DNA of 44,777 bases from Candidatus Manganitrophaceae bacterium (lineage in GTDB: Bacteria > Nitrospirota > Nitrospiria > SBBL01 > Manganitrophaceae): positions 1 to 44,777 of the forward strand of contig SCUR01000242.1 in assembly GCA_004297235.1 (NCBI GenBank), written 5' to 3'. This document shows positions 1-8,044 of the stretch, one piece after another. Both the position numbers and the translations under genes were made by a program. The notes below the pieces were generated by a model that saw only the letters and a list, made by a program, of their open reading frames with translations, had not been told where the DNA came from and did no database searches. The first letter of the stretch is position 1. Every line of letters begins with the position of its first letter.

Positions 1-21
1 TTAAGCGGTTTTATTTTGGGC

Positions 22-100
22 CGTCATTCCCGCGAAAGCGGGAATCCAGAGCCCTTAGACCTAATTCACTGGATTCCCGATTAAACATTCGGGAATGACA
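22..100. repeat. Palindromic intergenic repeat (GTCATTCCCGCGAAAGCGGGAATCCAG ... CTGGATTCCCGATTAAACATTCGGGAATGAC)
   Basis: Terminal inverted halves GTCATTCCCG..GGAATCCAG / CTGGATTCC..CGGGAATGAC; the first half also contains the hairpin TTCCCGCGAAAGCGGGAA. Resembles a common REP/MITE-like repeat of bacterial genomes. Confidence 0.75.
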
Positions 101-353
101 AATTCAAACTGACCCACTACAAAAAAGGGATTCACCTTCCATCCTATTTTCGCGTCGCATCTTACAAAATGAGAACGATCAAGGGTTGACCATTAATGCT
201 GGCGTAAACTCGAATCCTCGGTTAAAATCAGAGGGTATCTCGTCGGATCTTCAGTCGGTCCGGAGCGGGATGCCGAAAGGAAGAGAAAGATCGTCGAATC
301 GGCGGCTTCTCTATTGATAAAAGTTCGAACGATTCGTCAGAAGGGGTTTTACG

Positions 354-734
354 ATGAAGCAGATCTTGATCGTGGAGAACGAAAAAATTATCCTGAGTTT
401 CCTCTCTAGTATCTTGAAACGTCTCGGCCATTCCGTCGCGGAGACCAAGTCGGGAAGTGAGGCGCTGGTCATCCTCGACGACAAGGAGTTCGACGCGATC
501 TTCCTCGATATCCATCTTCCCGATGTCAGCGGAAAAGAAATCTATCAGAAGCTGAAAGAGCGTTCGCCGGAGCGCGCGCGACGAATCGTGTTCATCTCGG
601 GAGATCTGAGAAACCCGACAACAGCCTCTTTCGTCGAAGAGACGGGAAACTCCTGTCTCGAAAAGCCTTTCACCCTGGGAGAGCTGAAGGAATTTTTAAA
701 GCAGTTCTTCGAGGAAAAAATGCCGTGCGGATAG
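354..734 (+). CDS. Stand-alone response regulator receiver (CheY-like) protein
   Basis: REC-fold pattern: KQILIVENE, AIFLDIHLPDVSG phospho-acceptor Asp, VFISGD, CLEKPF Lys; no output domain. Confidence 0.9.
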   Translation: MKQILIVENEKIILSFLSSILKRLGHSVAETKSGSEALVILDDKEFDAIFLDIHLPDVSGKEIYQKLKERSPERARRIVFISGDLRNPTTASFVEETGNSCLEKPFTLGELKEFLKQFFEEKMPCG

Positions 735-754
735 CCTCCGCAACCAACGACACC

Positions 755-2635
755 CTACTTCCGCAACGACAAGCTCAGTCCGACCGGGGCTGAGATCGCC
801 AGTCCCGCGCGGTCGGGCCGGAAGGTGATGAAGAGATCATACCACTCCGGCTGCTCCTCGCCCTCTTTCACCTGCACTTCTATCGCCCCCGGAGCGGAAA
901 CGGAGAGAAACGACGCCAACGCCTCCGTAAAAACCGTCTCGATGACCGCGGGCGATTTTCCCTCCCCGATCTCGCCGGCGACGAGGCCGACCACCTGAGA
1001 GAGCCGTCCTGCAATCAGCTGATACGGAAACGCCGCCCGGGCGGCGCTCAGCGCCGTCTCTCGGGGATCGGGATACCGCTCCGCCCGATGCACACTCGGC
1101 GCCGACGGGAGGACGACCGCATCCGAATTGAGGCGGACGGTCAGCGCGAGGAGGCCGCTTTGCGCAAGGTCGATCCGATGCTCCTCCGAAATCGGCGCCT
1201 CCAACGGGCTCTGTCCCGGCTCCCCGCCCCGCTCGATCTCCCAGAGGGGAAGATCTTCGATCACCCCGCCGCCGCGCGCGCCGGTGATCTCGCTGCACCA
1301 GCCGGTCTTGGCAAAGCTCGCCGTGAGCAGGCTCGCCAACCCCCAGACCGCATTTCCCCAAAGCGGCGACCGCTCCTCCCGGAAGGCGAAGCGCTTCACC
1401 CGATTCTGATCCGGCCCATAAGGGAGCCGAAGGAGAAACCGGTTGAGCAGAACCGCCAGCCACCGCGAAGCGCTCCCCTGCCGGAACGATCTCCATTTGA
1501 CATACTCGGTCTGATCGAAAAGAGTGGCCGGCGCATCCAATCGATTCAATTCATCGATCGATTCCATCCCGAAGAAGGCCGGCCCGGCGGCGGCGACCAG
1601 AGGGGCCTGAAGGCGCTCCGCCTTTCCGGCGAGTTCCTGGAGGAGCTCGATGTCCCGCCGGGATCGATCGAAGAGATAGTCGGCGATGATCACCGAGACC
1701 GGCGCCTCGGCGGCCCCTTTCGATTCGGGCTGAAAGACTTCGCGCTCAAAAATCTCGCCGAGCTTCTCCTTGGGCGCATGGAGCAGCTCGATCCGGATCG
1801 GCTCGCGAAAATCGGTCCGGTCGACGAGAAACTTCACCCCCCGCCAAACCGCTTCCAACCGCTTGAATTCGGGGTGATGGAGAATCGCGTTCACCTGAAG
1901 GCCGAGCATCGCATCCAGCTCCGCGATCATCGGCTCGATCGTTCGGGGGTCGGCCGGCGCGCCGGGGCGTCCGGACGAGATGACGTCGGAGATAAAATGG
2001 TCCAGCCGGGAGGTTGAAACCGGCCCGGCGTCCGGAGCCGGCCCCGGCACGGCGACCATTTCAAAAAGGGACTCCAGCGATCCGTCCCGCTCGCCGCCGG
2101 CGGGCGGCCGTTCGGGAACCGGGGGAGAGGCCTCGCGCGGCGGCGCCTCAGCCGGGCGGGAGCGAATCGCCGTCTGAATCCGGGCCAAAACATCGGCGCC
2201 GCCCGGAAGCTGAGCCAGCTCGCCCCGGAACGTCTCATCCGAAAGCGCTCCGTCTCTGAGCCGGACCAATCGCTCCCGGACCGCCATCAGATCTTTTAGA
2301 GCCGGGACCGACTCGACAATCGCTTCCGGATGGAAGCTTTTGATCCCATTGAGCGGGAGAAGGACCGGCCACTCCTTGGCGGGCCCGCCCAAACGGTTGG
2401 AGACCTTCAGCGCAACCGTGCCGGCCAGCTGCTTCAGCGCTTCGCCGAAGTGCTCTTTATCGACCTCCATCCGGCGCGGCTCGGCGGTCGGAGCGCCCCA
2501 TTCATCCCTGGGAGCGAACTCGGAGAGGATCAGCAGCTTGAGCGGAAATCGCCCCCGCGCAGCGCGCTCCGGATCCTCGACCCGGACCTCGACTTTTCTC
2601 CGATCATCCGATCCCATCTTCATGCGGATCTCCAT
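755..2635 (-). CDS. Fused TssB-TssC type VI sheath protein (second, non-canonical sheath subunit)
   Basis: N-terminal TssB-like block (KLLILSEF..RRMEVDKEHFGEALKQLAGTVALKVSNRLGG..IKSFHPEAIVESVPALKDLMAVRERL) joined by a Pro/Ala-rich linker to a TssC-like domain (VNAILHHPEFKRLEAVWRGVKFLVDRTDFRE..FFGMESIDELNRLD..WRSFRQ). Start moved from 2704 to the ATG at 2635, which has AAGGAGG 6 nt upstream and avoids overlap with the preceding gene. Confidence 0.9.
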   Translation of the reverse strand: MEIRMKMGSDDRRKVEVRVEDPERAARGRFPLKLLILSEFAPRDEWGAPTAEPRRMEVDKEHFGEALKQLAGTVALKVSNRLGGPAKEWPVLLPLNGIKSFHPEAIVESVPALKDLMAVRERLVRLRDGALSDETFRGELAQLPGGADVLARIQTAIRSRPAEAPPREASPPVPERPPAGGERDGSLESLFEMVAVPGPAPDAGPVSTSRLDHFISDVISSGRPGAPADPRTIEPMIAELDAMLGLQVNAILHHPEFKRLEAVWRGVKFLVDRTDFREPIRIELLHAPKEKLGEIFEREVFQPESKGAAEAPVSVIIADYLFDRSRRDIELLQELAGKAERLQAPLVAAAGPAFFGMESIDELNRLDAPATLFDQTEYVKWRSFRQGSASRWLAVLLNRFLLRLPYGPDQNRVKRFAFREERSPLWGNAVWGLASLLTASFAKTGWCSEITGARGGGVIEDLPLWEIERGGEPGQSPLEAPISEEHRIDLAQSGLLALTVRLNSDAVVLPSAPSVHRAERYPDPRETALSAARAAFPYQLIAGRLSQVVGLVAGEIGEGKSPAVIETVFTEALASFLSVSAPGAIEVQVKEGEEQPEWYDLFITFRPDRAGLAISAPVGLSLSLRK

Positions 2636-2673
2636 CCGGGGCCTCCTTGAGCCAAACGCGTTCTGTTCCCCTA

Positions 2674-2919
2674 CTATCGATTCGACCAGGCGCTGTTCTT
2701 CCACTTAAGCTCGATGACTTGGTCTCCGCCGGTCGGAATGCTCGACTGGTTGCTGGCGAAGTGTCCCAGCTCCGGCTCCGTCCCGCCGAAGCTCAGGGCG
2801 ATCAGATCTTTGATCGCTTTGGAAAACTCAATTCCCCGATTATGATTGTGCGCGTTTTGAACCCCATAAAAACGAAAGGTCCGTCCGCCGACCTTCGCAT
2901 CCTGCGTGTAGTAAGGCAT
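2674..2919 (-). CDS. Small hypothetical protein (81 aa) in T6SS operon
   Basis: ATG preceded by AGGAGGAGAG RBS; sits collinearly between two operon genes. Confidence 0.65.
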   Translation of the reverse strand: MPYYTQDAKVGGRTFRFYGVQNAHNHNRGIEFSKAIKDLIALSFGGTEPELGHFASNQSSIPTGGDQVIELKWKNSAWSNR

Positions 2920-2967
2920 CGCTCTCCTCCTATGGATTAAGGTTTTTGTCGACTGGGAATAGATTGT

Positions 2968-4206
2968 TTACTTCAAGCCCGCCATCTCTTTCCGTTGGCG
3001 GATGGCAAAGGACCGCGTCTCCAGAACGGGGCGAGACGGATCGATCATCGCCAGCTCCAGCGCCGCGGGGTGGCGCTCCGGGAGCGCGCCGGTTCGGAGA
3101 ATGTCGATCAAACTGGGCGCGCCGTAAGGCCGGCCTTTTCGATACCGGCCTTTCGGGTCGAACCGGGACGCGTTCTTCCGCCACCACCCTTCCAGCTTCT
3201 CCCGGTCGGGAACAGGAAGGCCCTCATCGGGATCGGCTTCGAGCTCGTCTTCCTCATCCTCCGTTTTCGCTTTGGCTTCAGGCGGCGTGACGAGTTTCTC
3301 TTTTTCCAGATCGACGCCGGTCAGCGTTCGGATCGCCTCGCCCGCCAGCCGCGCGAGCTTCGGATCGGCCGCGCACTGAATCAACGGCTCCATCGCCGCG
3401 GCGCGGCCGAGAAGCCCGAGCGACGGGATCGCATTTCGAGCGAGGGCCGCTTCTCCCAGCGTTTTCACCAGGAGCGATCCGTCTTCGGTATGGCCGGACA
3501 GACCGAGAAGGAAAATCGCCTCTCCCGCCTCCTCCCTCCGCTCCGCGACCCTCTTGCGACACCGGTCCAGCGCCTGCTCCCGCTTCAGGAGCAGTCCCGC
3601 CCGGATCGCCTCCAGACGAACGGGGGGAGCGTCGCTTTCCAACGCCGCATCGAGCTCGTATTTCAGATCGGCCGCGCGAAGCCGCCCGACGGCGGTGGCG
3701 GCGGCCGCCACGACAAGCGGATCTTTCGCCGTCAACGCGGCCTGAAGCAGTTTCGATTCGAGGGAGACTCTTCGGAAGCTCATCACGTCGATCGCCGCCG
3801 CGCGAACGGCCCCCTTGTCGCTGTTGAGATGCGGACGGGCGATCTTTTCAATTTCAAGGAAGGAGGTATGCCGAAGGGCGTGGCGGATGCCATCCAAGAC
3901 CGGCCCTTCAGCTTCGGCAAATGTTTTCTGAACAAGGTCGATCCGCGCCGGGTCGCCCGACGCCAGCGCCACGAACGCCGCCGCGAAGACTTCTCCCGCC
4001 TCCTCGCCGACGAGTTTCGGCTCCAGCAGCGCCCACGCCTCTTTCCCTCCGATCACCAGTCCGTCGAGGTGCGCCAGCAGCCGCTCCTCCAGCTCGGCGA
4101 GTCCGTTCAAGTCGTAGACCCGGTCGGAGAGGGCGTTCTCCCGCTGGTGAAAGAGGAAGTCGGCCTCTTCGAGATGCTCTTCCAGAATGTCGGTCAGAAC
4201 TTTCAA
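2968..4206 (-). CDS. HEAT-repeat-like protein, TIGR02270 family-like, T6SS-associated
   Basis: Alpha-helical repeats (GAVRAAAIDVMSFRR, PLVVAAAATAVGRLR, PPVRLEAIRAGLLL); overall layout matches TIGR02270-type proteins. Confidence 0.7.
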   Translation of the reverse strand: MKVLTDILEEHLEEADFLFHQRENALSDRVYDLNGLAELEERLLAHLDGLVIGGKEAWALLEPKLVGEEAGEVFAAAFVALASGDPARIDLVQKTFAEAEGPVLDGIRHALRHTSFLEIEKIARPHLNSDKGAVRAAAIDVMSFRRVSLESKLLQAALTAKDPLVVAAAATAVGRLRAADLKYELDAALESDAPPVRLEAIRAGLLLKREQALDRCRKRVAERREEAGEAIFLLGLSGHTEDGSLLVKTLGEAALARNAIPSLGLLGRAAAMEPLIQCAADPKLARLAGEAIRTLTGVDLEKEKLVTPPEAKAKTEDEEDELEADPDEGLPVPDREKLEGWWRKNASRFDPKGRYRKGRPYGAPSLIDILRTGALPERHPAALELAMIDPSRPVLETRSFAIRQRKEMAGLK

Positions 4207-4235
4207 TTTACCTCAAGCCGCCTCGTTGGCGCCGA

Positions 4236-4649
4236 TTAGAGCGCAATGCGGCGGACCTCCGAAACGTACAGGCCGATCATGGCGCTCAAAAAATATTCGC
4301 CGGGCGCCGGGGGCGCGCCAGATTCCTCAAACGCGTCGAATTCGAACACCCCGGCCACGTCGTCCCCGATCCGCCGGACGTCGTCCTCGAACACGATCTT
4401 GTCCTTCCCGGCCGAAAAGGCGAATGGAAGATGTCTCGATCCGGAGACGAGGAGAATGGCAATTTTCCTAAAGGCCTCGGTCGGACCGTCCAACGCTTCG
4501 AGCGGGTATCGAAAAACGCCGCGGACCGCGATCGACCGCTGGCCGTCTTCCCGCCCATAGGCAATGGCGGCGATCGATATGCCGGGCGCTTCGAGATCCG
4601 GAACCTCTGGGAAGGAAACGGTCGTTTGCGAAAGGGAACGGTCGCTCAT
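4236..4649 (-). CDS. Hypothetical protein, T6SS accessory module
   Basis: Tight collinear spacing with neighbours; no family recognised. Confidence 0.6.
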   Translation of the reverse strand: MSDRSLSQTTVSFPEVPDLEAPGISIAAIAYGREDGQRSIAVRGVFRYPLEALDGPTEAFRKIAILLVSGSRHLPFAFSAGKDKIVFEDDVRRIGDDVAGVFEFDAFEESGAPPAPGEYFLSAMIGLYVSEVRRIAL

Positions 4650-4652
4650 CGA

Positions 4653-5237
4653 TCACTTTCCCGGTTTCTGAATTTTGATCGTCACCACGTTCGATTGATG
4701 GTTTTCGAGCGTGACATGGACATGATAGACCGCCGCCGCGTTCGGAAACTGAAGAAAGCGCGCCAGGTCGAAGGTGAGATAGCTCTCGAAGATCGTACTC
4801 TCCAACTCGGCGGGATCGCCCTCCCGATCCTCCGGCGGCGGCGCCGCGGCGTCGTCCTCCTGAAGGGTGCTCGTCAAGGAGGCGCCGGTTTTGCCGTTGA
4901 CGGCGACCACACTCATGTGGTGGGTGAGGACGTCGAACTTCATCAGATACGCCGCGGAAAACTGGGTCGTCATCGAGACCGGAATCGTGACGGTTCCGTC
5001 GGCCGCGATTTTCGCCGTCTCCGGCGCCGAGATCCGAATCCCCCTAAAATCGGGGGTCACTTTCGGAGAAAAGGGGGTCTTCGCCGCATGGCCGTGCGGC
5101 ACGTCGAACGGCGACGAAAACGATTCGGCTTGCATTGTGTCAGGCATGCGCTTCCTCTCTTCGGCCCCGCCGGGCCGGACGAAAAACAACAGCGTCAAAA
5201 ACGAGACAAATAAGACCCCCCTCCGCAGCTTCCTCAT
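4653..5237 (-). CDS. Signal-peptide-bearing protein directly downstream of the putative protease effector; candidate immunity protein
   Basis: Start reassigned from 5339 to ATG 5237, giving MRKLRRGVLFVSFLTLLFFVRPGGAEERKR (n/h/c-region signal peptide with AxA-like site). Overlaps the stop region of the upstream gene, suggesting translational coupling. Confidence 0.65.
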   Translation of the reverse strand: MRKLRRGVLFVSFLTLLFFVRPGGAEERKRMPDTMQAESFSSPFDVPHGHAAKTPFSPKVTPDFRGIRISAPETAKIAADGTVTIPVSMTTQFSAAYLMKFDVLTHHMSVVAVNGKTGASLTSTLQEDDAAAPPPEDREGDPAELESTIFESYLTFDLARFLQFPNAAAVYHVHVTLENHQSNVVTIKIQKPGK

Positions 5238-5241
5238 GACG

Positions 5242-6480
5242 TCACGGGGGATCGAATCCCGGAAGGGCGTTGGCGTCGAGGTCGAGTTTTCGGACCGACT
5301 TCTCGCAAACGGAACAGAAGCGGTTGCTTCGTCCGGCATGGATCTCGCCGTACATCACACAGAGGTTCGTGCTGAAGTTGCAATGCCCGCCGTTCTTCTG
5401 GTAATAGGTCAACTGCTTCGCGAGCCCCCCCCCGCCGCCCCCCGGGACCATGCCGACCTTGTGCCCCGCCTCGTGCACCAGGGTCGATTTCATTTCATCG
5501 TCTGCCCGTTGCGTCCAGGTCGCCCGCGTCGCGACGCAGATCATATTTTTGGCGAGGCTCAGACCGGTCCGGAAATAGTCGACCAGCTTGAGGTCGAGCT
5601 TGATCGTCCCCTGCGCGCCGTTCGGCAGCGCGCTGGTGTCGACGTTGACCTTCGTCCTCCCGTTGGCCGTAATGGCGGCGACCGGAATGGCGTGGGTGGC
5701 CCCGCCGTTTTCGGTAAACGTCCCCCCGAAATTCCAAACCGCCTCCGGCGTCCCCGCCGGATCGAGATCGACCCAGAGATAGTGGGGGCTCACCCGCATC
5801 GTGACCGTCGGAGAGGCGCTGTTGATCGTGACCGCTTTGCTCACGTTGGCCCGCTTCGATCGCCCCAGCTGATCAACCAGGACCAGCGCGAAGCAGAACC
5901 GATCCTTCGCGTTCGAATATTGCGCCTTCGCCAAGGTCGGGATGTTTCCTTGCTGCGGGACGTCGAAATTCGGATGCTCCGGCATCTCCCCTTTGGACGG
6001 TAATTCCTTGAGCTTCACATAGTACTTCTTGCCGGGGGTCCAATACTCGTCTTCGAGGTGGCTGGTGAGCGTCCCGACGGTGACCGTCATGTTTCTCATC
6101 TTGATGACCTGATAGTAGAGCTTCCTCCTCGTCTCAAGCTGGAAAGCCGCCTTGACGACGGTCCCGGCCGCGTCTTTCGCTTCAATCTTATATTCATCCC
6201 CCCCCGCGGCCGGAAGATAAATGCTCTCTTCCAGCAGCACGCTTTTATCGTCCGCCAGGCCGACGGTGATCTGCCTGAGCCGAAAGTTTTTGTTCGCCCC
6301 CTTCTCTTTCCGGGTGTAGACCGCGTTATTGCCGCCCGGGGTCACCTTCACTTTGAATTGAATCGGAGTCCCCTTCTTCTCGAAGAGGGCTTCCAACGTC
6401 ACCCTTCCGCACCGCTCTTTCGTGATCCCATCTTCGGCGAATCGATCTTCCTTCGGGAGGTTGACCCACTGTTCGGCCAT
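5242..6480 (-). CDS. Predicted zinc metallopeptidase (metzincin/archaemetzincin-like C-terminus), putative T6SS effector
   Basis: HEAGHKVG (residue 336 on) ... GGHC-x6-CVM ... FCSVCEKSVRKL, and position directly after a DUF4150 PAAR-like gene. Confidence 0.75.
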   Translation of the reverse strand: MAEQWVNLPKEDRFAEDGITKERCGRVTLEALFEKKGTPIQFKVKVTPGGNNAVYTRKEKGANKNFRLRQITVGLADDKSVLLEESIYLPAAGGDEYKIEAKDAAGTVVKAAFQLETRRKLYYQVIKMRNMTVTVGTLTSHLEDEYWTPGKKYYVKLKELPSKGEMPEHPNFDVPQQGNIPTLAKAQYSNAKDRFCFALVLVDQLGRSKRANVSKAVTINSASPTVTMRVSPHYLWVDLDPAGTPEAVWNFGGTFTENGGATHAIPVAAITANGRTKVNVDTSALPNGAQGTIKLDLKLVDYFRTGLSLAKNMICVATRATWTQRADDEMKSTLVHEAGHKVGMVPGGGGGGLAKQLTYYQKNGGHCNFSTNLCVMYGEIHAGRSNRFCSVCEKSVRKLDLDANALPGFDPP

Positions 6481-6483
6481 CGC

Positions 6484-6957
6484 CTACTCCTTTATTTTGA
6501 TTTCGGTGATCTTGTTCGGCTGCACATCTTCTCCCGAGTCCCCCATGGCGATCACCGGCGCCTGCATCACCGGAAACGGCGGCGTGTTCTTGTCGTTGTG
6601 GAGCATCAGGTCCATGGCGCGGGCGACGTTCTTCCCTTCCACCTTCACGTCGAACGAATAATTAACGAACTCCGCCTTGCCCTTGATCTTGTTCGACGCC
6701 ACCCCGTTGAGCGAGCCGGCCTCGTCCCCCGTGCTCGTGCTGAAGTTCGAATCTTTCAGGCAGATCGGGTTTCCGTCGCATTTCACCTTCTGGCTCCCCT
6801 TCGCCGTATCGGAAGACTTCGCGATGTTCGGATAGGGAATCGGGATCGGCGGCGCCGGCGGCGCCGGGGTCTTGCAGACGTCGGGAAAGGCCATCGAGAT
6901 CCCGCTGCTGTCCGAATGGACGACCGACATATTATTCACGCCGACGGTGACACCCAT
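6484..6957 (-). CDS. DUF4150 PAAR-like (Tox-PAAR-like) domain protein
   Basis: Recognisable family sequence: VGVNNMSVVHSDSSGISMAFPDVCKTPAPP..PIPIPYPNIAKSSDTAKGSQKVKCDGNPICLKDSNFSTSTGDEAG. Confidence 0.92.
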   Translation of the reverse strand: MGVTVGVNNMSVVHSDSSGISMAFPDVCKTPAPPAPPIPIPYPNIAKSSDTAKGSQKVKCDGNPICLKDSNFSTSTGDEAGSLNGVASNKIKGKAEFVNYSFDVKVEGKNVARAMDLMLHNDKNTPPFPVMQAPVIAMGDSGEDVQPNKITEIKIKE

Positions 6958-6970
6958 CGTGTTCTTCCTT

Positions 6971-8044
6971 TCATTCGTTGGCGCTTCGACAGATCCGAAG
7001 CGCGGCCCTCAGGCCGTCGTCCGAGGCGGTCCAGAGGAGCGGATTTTCGGAGGGATGATACCCCCGCTTAAAAGCTTCGACGGCGCAGGAGACGAGGACG
7101 CCGCCGGTCGCCGCGCCGACATCTCCGATGCAGTCGGCCGGATGGGTGACCCGCTTTACGTCGGGAAAAATCTTGCTCAACCTCGTTTGGACGACCCCCC
7201 ATTCGAAACCGCGATAGCTTTCGCCGTTCAGGTCGCAGAGGACCCAGCCGATCCCGGTCTCGGGATCGACCGCTTTCCCGATCGCTTCGCTCAGCCCGGC
7301 GCCGCTGCTGTTTTTCTCCGAGGCGATGCTTTGAGGCTCGGTCCCGGTTCCGCAGGAGGAGATCGTCGCCAGGACCGGGCGATTTCGGGACTTGGCCTTG
7401 TCGGCCCTTTCCAGAAGAATCATCGAAGCGGCCTCTCCCGGAACATAGCCGTCGACATTTTTTCCGCTTTTGATCCGCCACGATTTGTCGAGAAACTCCA
7501 ACCGCTCCTCCAGCAGATAGGAGTCGACCCCGCCGACGATGCAAAATTCGGCTTCGCCGGAGCTTAAAATCGCCGTCCCTTCTTGAATGAGGGAGAACAT
7601 TCCCGCATGGCCCGCTTGGCTTGCCTTGGAAATCTTGAACCGGTCGAGTCCTGTCCGCCGACACAGTTCGGGAATAAATTTCTTTTCGAGCGACCATCCC
7701 TTGATCACCTTATCGGGCTGGGGCAAGGCGAGCAAGAGGGCGCCGCTCTTCAGCTCCTTCCTTTTTAATTTGGCCTCCGACATCAGATCGGTCAACGGAG
7801 GGATGACGAGGGAGAAGAGCCGCTCCGGCCCGTCCAAATAAGGATCAATCGAAGGGACAAGCGCGGCGGTCAGCGGCTCCTCCTCGTCCCACTCCGGATC
7901 GAGCCCCGCGCATTCATAATATGGATGCGCCGCGAACCGCGCGACCCCCGCGCGAATCGACGCGCAGGACTGCTTCGCATTGAGGCCCACCGGCGAGATC
8001 ACCGCCGATCCCGTGACCGCGACGACCTGGTCTTGTCGGCCCAT
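6971..8044 (-). CDS. Beta-ketoacyl-synthase-fold protein, probably catalytically inactive, T6SS-associated
   Basis: VTGSAVISPVGLNAKQSCASIRAG start, GGVDSYL, VDGYVPGEAASMILLERA and GDVGAATGGVLVS are ketosynthase landmarks. Confidence 0.85.
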   Translation of the reverse strand: MGRQDQVVAVTGSAVISPVGLNAKQSCASIRAGVARFAAHPYYECAGLDPEWDEEEPLTAALVPSIDPYLDGPERLFSLVIPPLTDLMSEAKLKRKELKSGALLLALPQPDKVIKGWSLEKKFIPELCRRTGLDRFKISKASQAGHAGMFSLIQEGTAILSSGEAEFCIVGGVDSYLLEERLEFLDKSWRIKSGKNVDGYVPGEAASMILLERADKAKSRNRPVLATISSCGTGTEPQSIASEKNSSGAGLSEAIGKAVDPETGIGWVLCDLNGESYRGFEWGVVQTRLSKIFPDVKRVTHPADCIGDVGAATGGVLVSCAVEAFKRGYHPSENPLLWTASDDGLRAALRICRSANE

